From: Mya arenaria
Taxonomy: Eukaryota > Mollusca > Bivalvia > Myida > Myidae
NCBI RefSeq assembly: GCF_026914265.1
Contig: NC_069133.1
Span: 44,923,417 to 44,987,416, forward strand
Reading direction: 5' to 3'
Length of the DNA stretch: 64,000 nucleotides
Part shown: piece by piece, positions 35,315-49,089 of the stretch
Layout: the number at the start of each line of letters is the position of its first letter
Position numbering within the stretch: the stretch's first letter is position 1
Program-made: the position numbers and the translations under genes
The notes under the pieces: generated by a model
What the model was told of the DNA's origin: nothing
What the model saw: the letters and a program-made list of their open reading frames with translations, nothing else
The model's database searches: none

Positions 35315-37521
35315 TGCAACTCACAGTTTAAGTGAAATGAATGTGTCCTTGTTCGTTCGTTAACATTCTTAAAGTATGTCACTATGTGAACCGCATATGG
35401 TTTTTTGTGTGACATTTATTTGGATCTAGAGAAATAATTCTAAACAAATGAAACTAGGATAATATAACTTTAACTGTGGTATCAGGGGTCCCCTTAACTA
35501 TGCGGCCTTTAACGAATTTCACCGTAAATGTAGATCATATAATTATCTTAAGTTAACTGATATGCGGCCATCAAATGTATATTGCAACAATTTTTGTCAA
35601 ACTGATTAATTACTACGTTAGTTTAATAGAAAACATTGGAAAATAGCAGTGCTTTAAAGTAATAAACAAACTAAGATGTATAGGTTATTTCAATCAGTAC
35701 CTATAGATAAATGGCTTCGCGTATCAGGTACACTGGCTATGGTAAACAATTCAGATAGTCAATGAATGTTTACATTTAGCATTCTTTCTAACCAAGACGT
35801 ATGCTTCGCCTCAGTATGTTGGCATGGAAGATATTCCCAATGTGAGAACATGTCATCTTCATGCATGTTTACCAATTTGTGACGTACAGATGCAAGCGAA
35901 TGCTAGTTTATTTAAAAATCAAGTAGTGTTCGTCCGCTAACATTCTTAAATAAGTGGACGGCATGTGCTCATGTAACTCGTATTTGTGAATTCTACTCCT
36001 TTAGATCGAATTATGCAGAGATATGAAAATGGGACGTTTGTGCTGCCATAACATGAATACTCAATATAGCACGACATAAATCAGTGTAATGTAATTCATG
36101 TAATTCATTTTAAAACAAAATCCTGTCAAGCTGATTAATAACCTACATTATCGGTGCACTCCTAGTTAGCTTTATGCCAGAAATATGGAAACAGTATTGT
36201 TCTGAAACATGAGTATTATTCTTGAGATTGTCTATCGGAAACCTATTTTTTATCTCATTGTCTCCTCTCTCTCTCTTTAAATATATATATATTCATATAA
36301 ATACACGTATTTGTACATGCAATACCATGCTTTGCAGGCATATGCTCTGTTTCATATCCCCCTGAGTAGGAAGACAAGATATATGGGAGTCAGCATGCAT
36401 ACTTGAACCTTATATATCAACACTGTTGCATGTGCCAGACTTGTACCAAACAAACAACAATCTTCGTGAGCGACGGTTTTTTTAATGCGTATCGCATGCG
36501 TTTTCCGGTCTCTATTATAGTAACATGACCGAACCATTTAAAAATAGGGCTCAAAACACCACGTTTTTCTTGTTTACAAAATGAAAATGCACTTGTGAGA
36601 AAAAGCTTTTGGTAAAATGAAGATGTAGCAGCAACTAACACTTGCTGCAATTTGTGTCAGTGAAACCTCCAATATATTCGAGAAATAGGCCGAGTTCCGT
36701 AAATTTTATGACGTAATAAATGCTTCTTCCCCTTGCATTTGAAATCGTCCAAATCCTTTGTATATACACAATAGAACAGCTGTTCGAGAATGCTTATTTG
36801 TGCTGTGTCACATCACGTAGGTGTGTAGATAGCTAAGTGGTTAAGCCGGCTGGACAAGTAAATTGTATCCACGAATCTTTCGGTGTAAGTTCGAGTCCGC
36901 TCAGCATCACCATTTTTTGTAAAAAAGTCTTTCTTTTTACAGTTTTCGTCGTTTTTTTCTAGCCTTACCAAGTAAAACAGGACGTCCACACAAACAAGAC
37001 CCGTTATATGCATGTGTGTAAAAAAACAACACGCATCGGCAAAGAAAACGCATAAGTATCGACTCAGAAATATGAAGTGAGGACTCTGCCATTTCGTTGA
37101 CAGTATTTTCGTTTATCTACTGGATGTAAAATATATGCACCAAAGATTTACAATGCATAAAATAACGCAAATTATTTACTTCATATAAAACTTGGTCATG
37201 TCCAAGTCTTTTAGGGTATCCTTAGATCATAAATGCGATTACCTGAAAATGTTTGAAAAAATACACGTATAACGTGTTCTAATAAATTCTACATGTTATG
37301 GTTTTGAATAACAGATACGATGTCTTTCGTCGATTTTTCAGATGGTCATTTAATGTTTTATGCTTTAACATTCTTTCCATACCACCACTGTCGGCACTTA
37401 TGCTTGGATTCGGTATGTAAGCATTGCAGATATTCAAACTATGAACATTACGCCCACATGCATGCTCACCCATTTATGCAATACAGATTTAAGCGAATGC
37501 TAACATTAAGAAAACATATAT
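35315..37521 (+). repeat. 2.2-kb tandem unit, copy 3
   Basis: About 2207 bp; several one-base indels relative to other copies. Confidence 0.93.
36823..36917 (+). ncRNA. tRNA-Ser-like module, array copy 3
   Basis: As copy 1, with cgaa-tct-ttcg variable hairpin, a shortened 5' flank (gtgtgtagat) and a T6 run after the module. Confidence 0.55.
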
Positions 37522-39730
37522 TGCACTCACAGTTTAAGTGAAATGAATGTGTCCTTGTTCGTTCGTTAACATTCTTAAAGTATGTCACTATGTGAACCGC
37601 ATATGGTTTTTGTGTGACATTTATTTGGATCTAGAGAAATAATTCTAAACAAATGAAACTAGGATAATATAACTTTAACTGTGAGTATCAGGGGTCCCCT
37701 TAACTATGTGGCCCTTTAACGAATTTCACGTAAATGTAGATCATATAATTATCTTAAGTTAACTGATATGCGGCCATCAAATGTATATTGCAACAATTTT
37801 GTCAAACTGATTAATTACTACGTTAGTTTAATAGCATAACATTGGAAAATAGCAGTGCGCCTTAAAGTAATAAACAAACTAAGATGTATAGGTTATTTCA
37901 ATCAGTACCTATATGATAAATGGCTTCGCGTATCAGGTACACTGGCTATGGTAAACACTTCAGATAGTCAATGAATGTTTACTATTTAGCATTCTTTCTA
38001 ACCAAGACGTATACTTCGCCTCAAGTATGTTGGCATGAAAGATATTCCCAATGTGAACATGTCATCTTCATGCTGTTTACCAATTTGTGACGTACAGATG
38101 CAAGCGAATGCTAGTTTTTTTTTTTTTAAATTAAGTAGTGTTCGTCCCTTACATGTTTAAATAAGGGACGGCATGTGCTCATGTAATGTATTTGTGAATT
38201 CTACTCCTTTAGATCGAATTATGCAGAGAATTGAAAATGGGACGTTTGTGCTGCCATAACATGAATACTCAATAATAGCACGACATAAATCAGTGTAATG
38301 TAATTCATGTAATTCATTTTAAAACAAAATCCTGTCAAGCTGATTAATAACTACATTATCGGTGCACTCCTAGTTAGCTTTATGCCAGAAATATGGAAAC
38401 AGTATTGTTCTGAAAGATGAGTATTATTCTTGCATTGTCTATCGGAAACCTATTTTTATCTCATTGTCTCCCTCTCTCTCTCTTTAAATATATATATATA
38501 TTCATATAAATACACGTATTTGTACATGCAATACCATGCTTTGCAGGCATATGCTCTGTTTCATATCCCCCTGAGTAGGAAGACAAGATATATGGAGTCA
38601 GCATGCATACTTGAACCTTATATATCAACACTGTTGCATGTGCCAGACTTGTACCAAAAAACAAACAATCTTCGTGAGCGACGGTTTTTTAATGCGTATC
38701 GCATGCGTTTTCCGGTCTCTATTAATAGTAACATGACCGAACCATTTAAAAATAGGGCTCAAAACACCACGTTTTTCTTGTTTACAAAATGAAAATGCAC
38801 TTGTTGAGAAAAAGCTTTTGGTAAAATGAAGATGTATCAGCAACTAACACTTGCTGCAATTTGTGTCAGTGAAACCTCCAATATATTCGAGAAATAGGCC
38901 GAGTTCCGTAAATTTTATGACGTAATAAATGCTTCTTCCCCTTGCATTTGAAATCGTCCAAATCCTTTGTATATACCAATAGAACAGCTTTTCGAGAATG
39001 CTTATTTGTGCTGTGTCACATCACGCAGGGTGTGTACAATAGCTAAGTGGTTAAGCCGGCTGGACAAGTAAATTGTATCCACGAATCGTTCGGTGTAAGT
39101 TCGAGTCCGCTCAGCATCACCATTTTCTTGTAAAAAAGTCTTATTCTTTTTACAGTTTTCGTCGTTTTTCTTAGCCTTACCAAGTAAAAACAGACGTCCC
39201 ACACAAACAAGACCCGTTTATGCATGTGTGTAAAAAACAACACGCCATCGGCAAAGAAAACGCATAAGTATCGACTCAGAAATATGAAGTGAGGACTCTG
39301 CCATTTCGTTGACAGTATTTTCGTTTATCTACGGGATGTAAAAATATATGCACCAAAGACTTACAATGCATAAAATAACGCAAATTATTTACTTCATATA
39401 AAAACTTGGTCATGTCAAGCTCTTTTAGGGCTATCTAGATCATACATGCGATTACCTGAAAATGTTTTGAAAAATACACGTATAACGTGTTCTAATAAAT
39501 TCTTACATCTTATATGGTTTTGAATAACAGATACGCTGTCTTTCGTCGATTTTTCAGATGGTCATTTAATGTTTTATGCTTACATCTTTCCATACCACCA
39601 CTGTCGGCACTTATGCTTGGATTCGGTATGTAAGCATTGCAGATATTCAAACTATGAACATTACGCCCACATGCATTCACCATTTATGCAATACAGATTA
39701 AGCGAATGCTAACATTAAGAAAACATTTAT
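37522..39730 (+). repeat. 2.2-kb tandem unit, copy 4
   Basis: About 2209 bp; contains an expanded T run near 38115-38126 and short local deletions (for example ctgtttacc for catgcatgtttacc near 38072). Confidence 0.93.
39033..39126 (+). ncRNA. tRNA-Ser-like module, array copy 4
   Basis: As copy 1, with one base missing just before the A box (tgtacaat). Confidence 0.55.
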
Positions 39731-41939
39731 TGCAACTCACAGTTTAAGTGAAATGAATGTGTCCTTGTTCGTTCGTTAACATTCTTAAAGTATGTCACTA
39801 TGTGAACCGCATATGGTTTTTGTGTGACATTTATTTAGATCTAGAGAAATAATTCTAAACAAATGAAACTAGGAAATATAACTTTAACTGTGTGTATCAG
39901 GGGTCCCCTTAACTATGCGGCCCTTTAAACGAATTTCACGTAAATGTAGATCATATAATTATCTTAAGTTAACTGATATGCGGCCATCAAATGTATATTG
40001 CAACAATTTGTCAAACTGATTAATTACTACGTTAGTTTAATAGCAAAACATTGGAAAATAGCAGTGCGCCTTAAAGTAATAAACAAACTAAGATGTATAG
40101 GTTATTTCAATCAGTACCTATATGAATAAATGGCTTCGCGTATCAGGTACACTGGCTATGGTAAACAATTCAGATAGTCAATGAATGTTTACTATTTAGC
40201 ATTCTTTCTAACCAAGACGTATGCTTCGCCTCAATGTTGGCATGGAAGATATTCCCTGTGAGAACATGTCATCTTCATGCATGTTTACCAATTTGTGACG
40301 TACAGATGCAAGCGAATGCTAGTTTTTTTTTTTAAAAATCAAGTAGTGTTCGTCCGCTACATTCTTAAATAAGTGGACGGCATGTGCTCATGTAACTCGT
40401 ATTTGTGAATTCTACTTCCTTTAGATCGAATTATGCAGAGATATGAAAATGGGACGTTGTGCTGCCATAACATGAATACTCAATAATAGCACGACATAAA
40501 TCAGTGTAATGTAATTCATGTAATTCATTTTAAAACAAAATCCTGTCAAGCTGATTAATAACTACATTATCGGTGCACTCCTAGTTAGCTTTATGCCAGA
40601 AATATGGAAACAGTATTGTTCTGAAACATGAGTATTATTCTTGACATTGTCTATCGGAAACCTATTTTTATCTCATTGTCTCCTCTCTCTCTATAAATAT
40701 ATATATATATTCGTATAAATACACGTATTTGTACATGCAATACCATGCTTGCAGGCATATGCTCTGTTTCATATCCCCCTGAGTAGGAAGACAAGATATA
40801 TGGAGTCAGCATGCATACTTGAACCTTATATATCAACACTGTTGCATGTACCAGACTTGTACCAAAACAAACAAACAATTCGTGAGCGACGGTTTTTAAT
40901 GCGTATCGCATGCGTTTTCCGGTCTCTATTAATAGTAACATGACCGAACCATTTAAAAATAGGGCTCAAAACACCACGTTTTTCTTGTTTACAAAATGAA
41001 AATGCACTTGTTGAGAAAAAGCTTTTGGTAAAATGAAGATGTAGCAGCAACTAACACTTGCTGCAATTTGTGTCAGTGAAACCTCCAATATATTCGAGAA
41101 ATAGGCCGAGTTCCGTAAATTTTATGACGTAATAAATGCTTCTTCCCCTTGCATTTGAAATCGTCCAAATCCTTTGTATATACACAATAGAACAGCTTTG
41201 CGAGAATGCTTATTTGTGCTGTGTCACATCACGCAGGGTGTGTACAGATATCTAAGTGGTTAAGCCGGCTGGACAAATAAATTTTATCCACGAATCGTTC
41301 GGTGTAAGTTCGAGTCCGCTCAGCATCACCATTTTCTTGTAAAAAAAGTCTTATTCTTTTTACAGTTTTCGTAGTTTTTCTTAGCCTTACCAAGTAAAAC
41401 AGACGTCCACACAAACAAGACCCGTTATATGCATGTGTGTAAAAAACAACACGCCATCGGCAAAGAAAACGCATAAGTATCGACTCAGAAATATGAAGTG
41501 AGGACTCTGCCATTTCGTTGACAGTATTTTCGTTTATCTACGGATGTAAAATATATGCACCAAAGACTTACAATGCATAAAATAACGCAAATTATTTACT
41601 TCATATAAAACTTGGTCATCCAAGCTCTTTTAGGGCTATCTAGATCATATGCCATTACCTGAAAATGTTTTGAAAAATACACGTATAACGTGTTCTAATA
41701 AATTCTTACATGTTATATGGTTTTGAATAACAGATACGCTGTCTTTCGTCGATTTTTCAGATGGTCATTTAATGTTTTATGCTTAACATTCTTTCCATAC
41801 CACCACTGTCGGCACTTATGCTTGGATTCGGTATGTAAGCATTGCAGATATTCAAACTATGAACATTACGCCCACATGCATGCTCACCCATTTATGCAAT
41901 ACAGATTTAAGCGAATGCTAACATTAAGAAAACATATAT
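39731..41939 (+). repeat. 2.2-kb tandem unit, copy 5
   Basis: About 2209 bp; carries small deletions such as 'cctcaatgttgg' for 'cctcagtatgttgg' near 40230. Confidence 0.93.
41242..41336 (+). ncRNA. tRNA-Ser-like module, array copy 5
   Basis: As copy 1, but the A box reads tatctaagtgg instead of tagctaagtgg, and the middle has aaataaatttta. This copy would be the weakest polymerase III promoter of the set. Confidence 0.5.
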
Positions 41940-44155
41940 TGCAACTCACAGTTTAAGTGAAATGAATGTGTCCTTGTTCGTTCGTTAACATTCTTAAAGT
42001 ATGTCACTATGTGAACCGCATATGGTTTTTTGTGTGACATTTATTTGGATCTAGAGAAAAATTCTAAACAAATGAAACTAGGATAATATAACTTTAACTG
42101 TGTGTATCAGGGGTCCCCTTAACTATGCGGCCCTTTAACGAATTTCACGTAAATGTAGATCATATAATTATCTTAAGTTAACTGATATGCGGCCATCAAA
42201 TGTATATTGCAACAATTTTGTCAAACTGATTAATTACTACGTTAGTTTAATAGCATAACATTGGAAAATAGCAGTGCGCCTTAAAGTAATAAACAAACTA
42301 AGATGTATAGGTTATTTCAATCAGTACCTATATGATAAATGGCTTCGCGTATCAGGTACACTGGCTATGGTAAACAATTCAGATAGTCAATGAATGTTTA
42401 CTATTTAGCATTCTTTCTAACCAAGACGTATGCTTCGCCTCAGTATGTTGGCATGGAAGATATTCCCAATGTGAACATGTCATCTTCATGTATGTTTACC
42501 AATTTGTGACGTACAGATGCAAGCGAATGCTAGTGTTTTTTTTTAAATCAAGTAGTGTTCGTCCGCTAACATTCTTAAATAAGTGGACGGCATGTGCTCA
42601 TGTAACTCGTATTTGTGAATTCTACTCCTTTAGATCGAATTATGCAGAGATATGAAAATGGGACGTTTGTGCTGCCATAACATGAATACTCAATAATAGC
42701 ACGACATAAATCAGTGTAATGTAATTCATGTAATTCATTTTAAAACAAAATCCTGTCAAGCTGATTAATAACTACATTATCGGTGCACTCCTAGTTAGCT
42801 TATGCCAGAAATATGGAAACAGTATTGTTCTGAAACATGAGTATTATTCTTGACATTGTCTATCGGAAACCTATTTTTATCTCATTGTCTACTCTCTCTC
42901 TTTAAATATATATATATTCGTATAAATACACGTATTTGTACATGCAATACCATGCTTGCAGGCATATGCTATGTTTCATATCTCCCTGAGTAGGAAGACA
43001 AGATATATGGAGTCAGCATGCATACTTGAACCTTATATATCAACACTGTTGTATGTGCCAGACTTGTACCAAAACAAACAAACAATCTTCGTGAGCGACG
43101 GTTTTTTAATGCGTATCGCATGCGTTTTCCGGTCTCTATTAATAGTAACATGACCGAACCATTTAAAAAATAGGGCTCAAAACACCACGTTTTTCTTGTT
43201 TACAAAATGAAAATGCACTTGTTGAGAAAAAGCTTTTGGTAAAATGAAGATGTAGCAGCAACTAACAATTGCTGCAATTTGTGTCAGTGAAACCTCCAAT
43301 ATATTCGAGAAATAGGCCGAGTTCCGTAAATTTTATGACGTAATAAATGCTTCTTCCCCTTGCATTTGAAATCGTCCAAATCCTTTGTATATACACAATA
43401 GAACAGCTTTTCGAGAATGCTTATTTGTGCTGTGTCACATCACGCAGGGTGTGTACAGATAGCTAAGTGGTTAAGCCGGCTGGACAAGAAAATTGTATCC
43501 ACGAATCTTTCGGTGTAAGTTCGAGTCCGCTCAGCATCACCATTTTCTTGTAAAAAAAGTCTCATTCTTTTTACAGTTTTCGTCGTTTTTCTTAGCCTTA
43601 CCAAGTAAAACAGACGTCCACACAAACAAGACCCGTTATATGCATGTGTGTAAAAAACAACACGCCATCGGCAAAGAAAACGCATAAGTATCGACTCAGA
43701 AAAATGAAGTGAGGACTCTGCCATTTCGTTGACAGTATTTTCGTTTATCTACGGGATGTAAAATATATGCACCAAAGACTTACAATGCATAAAATAACGT
43801 AAATTATTTACTTCATATAAAACTTGGTCATGTCCAAGCTCTTTTAGGGCTATCCTAGATCATACATGCGATTACCTGAAAATGTTTTGAAAAATACACG
43901 TATAACGTGTTCTAATAAATTCTTACATCTTATATGGTTTTGAATAACAGATACGCTGTCTTTCGTCGATTTTTCAGATGGTCATTTAATTTTTATGCTT
44001 AACATTCTTTCCATACCACCACTGTCGGCACTTATGCTTGGATTCGGTATGTAAGCATTGCAGATATTCAAACTATGAACATTACGCCCACATGCATTTT
44101 CAGCCATTTATGCAATACAGATGTAAGCGAATGCTAACATTAAGAAAACATTTAT
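41940..44155 (+). repeat. 2.2-kb tandem unit, copy 6
   Basis: About 2216 bp; near consensus. Confidence 0.93.
43453..43546 (+). ncRNA. tRNA-Ser-like module, array copy 6
   Basis: As copy 1, with cgaa-tct-ttcg variable hairpin and aagaaaattg in the anticodon-arm region. Confidence 0.55.
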
Positions 44156-46370
44156 TGCAACTCACAGTTTAAGTGAAATGAATGTGTCCTTGTTCGTTCG
44201 TTAACATTCTTAAAGTATGTCACTATGTGAACAGCATATGGTTTTTGTGTGACATTTATTTAGATCTAGAGAAATAATTCTAAACAAAATGAAACTAGGA
44301 AAATATAACTTTAACTGTGTGTATCAGGGGTCCCCTTAACTATGTGGCCCTTTAACGAATTTCACGTAAATGTAGATCATATAATTATCTTAAGTTAACT
44401 GATATGCGGCCATCAAATGTATATTGCAACAATTTTGTCAAACTGATTAATTACTACGTTAGTTTAATAGCAAAACATTGGAAAATAGCAGTGCGCCTTA
44501 AAGTAATAAACAAACTAAGATGTATAGGTTATTTCAATCAGTACCTATATGATAAATGGCTTCGCGTATCAGGTACACTGGCTATGGAAACAATTCAGAT
44601 AGTCAATGAATGTTTACTATTTAGCATTCTTTCTAACCAAGACGTATGCTTCGCCTCAGTATGTTGGCATGGAAGATATTCCCAATGTGAGAACATGTCA
44701 TCTTCATGCATGTTTACCAATTTGTGACGTACAGATGCAAGCGAATACTAGTTTTTTAAAAAACAAGTAGTGTTCGTCCGCTATCATTCTTAAATAAGTG
44801 GACGGCATGTGCTCATGTAACTCGTATTTGTGAATTCTACTCCTTTAGATCGAATTATGCAGAGATATGAAAATGGGACGTTTGTGCTGCCATAACATGA
44901 ATACTCAATAATAGCACGACATAAATCAGTGTAATGTAATTCATGTAATTCATTTTAAAACAAAATCCTGTCAAGCTGATTAATAACTACATTATCGGTG
45001 CACTCCTAGTTAGCTTTATGCCAGAAATATGGAAACAGTATTGTTCTGAAACATGAGTATTATTCTTGACATTGTCTATCGGAAACCTATTTTTATCTCA
45101 TTGTCTCCTCTCTCTCTTTAAATATATATATATTCGTATAAATACACGTATTTGTACATGCAATACCATGCTTTGCAGGCATATGCTCTGTTTCATATCC
45201 CCCTGAGTAGGAAGACAAGATATATGGAGTCAGCATGCATACTTGAACCTTATATATCAACACTGTTGCATGTACCAGACTTGTACCAAAACAAACAAAC
45301 AATATTCGTGAGCGACGGTTGTTTAATGCGTATCGCATGCGTTTTCCGGTCTCTATTAATAGTAACATGACCGAACCATTTAAAAATAGGGCTCAAAACA
45401 CCACGTTTTTCTTGTTTACAAAATGAAAATGCACTTGTTGAGAAAAAGCTTTTGGTAAAATGAAGATGTATCAGCAACTAACACTTGCTGCAATTTGTGT
45501 CAGTGAAACCTCCAATATATTCGAGAAATAGGCCGAGTTCCGTAACTTTTATGACGTAATAAATGCTTCTTCCCCTTGCATTTGAAATCGTCCAAATCCT
45601 TTGTATATACACAATAGAACAGCTTTTCGAGAATGCTTATTTGTGCTGTGTCACATCACGCAGGGTGTGTACAGATAGCTAAGTGGTTAAGCCGGCTGGA
45701 CAAGTAAATTGTATCCACGAATCGTTCGGTGTAAGTTCGAGTCCGCTCAGCATCACCATTTTCTTGTAAAAAAAGTCTTATTCGTTTTACAGTTTTCGTA
45801 GTTTTTCTTAGCCTTACCAAGTAAACAGACGTCCACACAAACAAGACCCGTTATATGCATGTGTGTAAAAAAACATGCGCCATCGGCAAAGAAAACGCAT
45901 AAGTATGACTCAGAAATATGAAGTGAGGCCTCTGCCATTTCGTTGACAGTATTTTCGTTTATCTACGGGATGTAAAATATATGCACCAAAGACTTACAAT
46001 GCATAAAATAACGCAAATTATTTACTTCATATAAAACTTGGTCATATCCAAGCTCTTTTAGGGCTATCTTAGATCATACATGCGATTACCTGAAAATGTT
46101 TTGAAAAATACACGTATAACGTGTTCTAATAAATTCTTACATGTTATATGGTTTTGAATAACAGATACGCTGTCTTTCGTCGATTTTTCAGATGGTCATT
46201 TAATGTTTTATGCTTTACATTCTTTCCATACCACCACTTTCGGCACTTATGCTTGGATTCGGTATGTAAGCATTGCAGATATTCAAACTATGAACATTAC
46301 GCCCACATGCATGTTCACCCATTTATGCAATACAGATTTAAGCGAATGCTAACATTAAGAAAACATATAT
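44156..46370 (+). repeat. 2.2-kb tandem unit, copy 7
   Basis: About 2215 bp; near consensus, sharing 'aaacatttattgc' and 'tagatctaga' variants with copy 5. Confidence 0.93.
45669..45762 (+). ncRNA. tRNA-Ser-like module, array copy 7
   Basis: As copy 1, with the cgaa-tcg-ttcg variable hairpin. Confidence 0.55.
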
Positions 46371-48589
46371 TGCAACTCACAGTTTAAGTGAAATGAATGT
46401 GTCCTTGTTCGTCCGTTAACATTCTTAAAGTATGTCACTATGTGAACCGCATATGGTTTTTGTGTGACATTTATTTGGATCTAGAGAAATAATTCTAAAC
46501 AAATGAAACTAGGATAATATAACTTTAACTGTGTGTATCAGGGGTCCCCTTAACTATGCGGCCCTTTAACGAATTTCACGTAAATGTAGATCATATAATT
46601 ATCTTAAGTTAACTGATATGCGGCCATCAAATGTATATTGCAACAATTTTGTCAAACTGATTAATTACTACGTTAGTTAATAGCATAACATTGGAAAATA
46701 GCAGTGCGCCTTAAAGTAATAAACAAACTAAGATGTATAGGTTATTTCAATCAGTACCTATATGATAAATGGCTTCGCGTATCAGGTACACTGGCTATGG
46801 TAAACAATTCAGATAGTCAATGAATGTTTACTATTTAGCATTCTTTCTAACCAAGACGTATGCTTCGCCTCAGTATGTTGGCATGGAAGATATTCCCAAT
46901 GTGAACATGTCATCTTCATGCATGTTTACCAATTTGTGACGTACAGATGCAAGCGAATGCTAGTTGTTGTTTTTTTTAAATTAAGTAGTGTTCGTCCGCT
47001 TACATTGTTTAATAAGTGGACGGCATGTGCTCATGTAACTCGTATTTGTGAATTCTACTCCTTTAGATCGAATTATGCAGAGATATGAAAATGGGACGTT
47101 TGTGCTGCCATAACATGAATACTCAATAATAGCACGACATAAATCAGTGTAATGTAATTCATGTAATTCATTTTAAAACAAAATCCTGTCAAGCTGATTA
47201 ATAACTACATTATCGGTGCACTCCTAGTTAGCTTTATGCCAGAAATATGGAAACAGTATTGTTCTGAAACATGAGTATTATTCTTGACATTGTCTATCGG
47301 AAACCTATTTTTATCTCATTGTCTCCTCTCTCTCTATAAATATATATTCGTATAAATACACGTATTTGTACATGCAATACCATGCTTGGCAGGCATATGC
47401 TATGTTTCATATCTCCCTGAGTAGGAAGACAAGATATATGGAGTCAGCATGCATACTTGAACCTTATATATCAACACTGTTGCATGTGCCAGACTTGTAC
47501 CAAAACAAACAAACAATCTTCGTGAGCGACGGTTTTTTTAATGCGTATCGCATGCGTTTTCCGGTCTCTATTAATAGTAACATGACCGAACCATTTACAA
47601 ATAGGGCTCAAACACCACGTTTTTCTTGTTTACAAAATGAAAATGCACTTGTTGAGAAAAAGCTTTTGGTAAAATGAAGATGTAGCAGCAACTAACACTT
47701 GCTGCAATTTGTGTCAGTGAAACCTCCAATATATTCGAGAAATAGGCCGAGTTCCGTAAATTTTATGACGTAATAAATGCTTCTTCCCCTTGCATTTGAA
47801 ATCGTCCAAATCCTTTGTATATACACAATAGAACAGCTTTTCGAGAATGCTTATTTGTGCTGTGTCACATCACGCAGGGTGTGTACAGATAGCTAAGTGG
47901 TTAAGCCGGCTGGACAAGTAAATTGTATCCACGAATCGTTCGGTGTAAGTTCGAGTCCGCTCAGCATCACCATTTTCTTGTAAAAAACAATTTCTTATTC
48001 TTTTTACAGTTTTCGTAGTTTTTCTTAGCCTTACCAAGTAAAACAGACGTCCACACAAACAAGACCCGTTATATGCATGTGTGTAAAAAACAACACGCCA
48101 TCGGCAAAGAAAACGCATAAGTATCGACTCAGAAATATGAAGTGAGGACTCTGCCATTTCGTTGACAGTATTTTCGTTTATCTACGGGATGTAAAATATA
48201 TGCACCAAAGACTTACAATGCATAAAATAACGCAAATTATTTACTTCATATAAAACTTGGTCATATCCAAGCTCTTTTAGGGCTATCTTAGATCATACAT
48301 GCGATTACCTGAAAATGTTTTGAAAAATACACGTATAACGTGTTCTAATAAATTCTTACATGTTATATGGTTTTGAATAACAGATACGCTGTCTTTCGTC
48401 GATTTTTCAGATGGTCATTTAATGTTTTATGCTTTACATTCTTTCCATACCACCACTGTCGGCACTTATGCTTGGATTCGGTATGTAAGCATTGCAGATA
48501 TTCAAACTATGAACATTACGCCCACATGCATGTTCACCCATTTATGCAATACAGATTTAAGCGAATGCTAACATTAAGAAAACATATAT
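46371..48589 (+). repeat. 2.2-kb tandem unit, copy 8
   Basis: About 2219 bp; near consensus. The TA run is short here (near 47338-47348). Confidence 0.93.
47883..47976 (+). ncRNA. tRNA-Ser-like module, array copy 8
   Basis: As copy 1, followed by an extra 'acaattt' just after the T run. Confidence 0.55.
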
Positions 48590-49040
48590 TGCAACTCACA
48601 GTTTAAGTGAAATGAATGTGTCCTTGTTCGTTCGTTAACATTCTTAAAGTATGTCACTATGTGAACCGCATATGGTTTTTGTGTGACATTTATTTGGATC
48701 TAGAGAAATAATTCTAAACAAATGAAACTAGGATAATATAACTTTAACTGTGTGTATCAGGGGTCCCCTTAACTATGCGGCCCTTTAACGAATTTCGCGT
48801 AAATGTAGATCATATAATTATCTTAAGTTAACTGATATGCGGCCATCAAATGTACATTGCAACAATTTTGTCAAACTGATCAATTACTACGTTAGTTTAA
48901 TAGCATAACATTGGAAAATAGCAGTGCGCCTTAAAGTAATAAACAAACTAAGATGTATAGGTTATTTCAATCAGTACCTATATGATAAATGGCTTCGCGT
49001 ATCAGGTACACTGGCTATGGTAAACAATTCAGATAGTCAA
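48590..49040 (+). repeat. 2.2-kb tandem unit, copy 9, left part
   Basis: First 451 bp of the ninth unit, ending in 'agatagtcaa' where a 5.18-kb insertion begins. In intact units this is followed at once by 'tgaatgtttact', which resumes at 54225. Confidence 0.93.
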
Positions 49041-49089
49041 CAAGAAAGACCATTGATGCAAAGCATCAAAGGGCGCCGTTTAATAGTTT

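Noticed and set aside
32413..47976. Functional tRNA-Ser gene cluster
   Set aside because: Acceptor and T stems do not pair and the anticodon arm has extra bases in all copies.
32400..48157. Recurring 60-95-residue minus frames and 60-120-residue plus frames in the 2.2-kb units
   Set aside because: Frames break by indels in different places from copy to copy, and the minus frame runs straight through the tRNA-like module. They reflect the repeat, not a gene.
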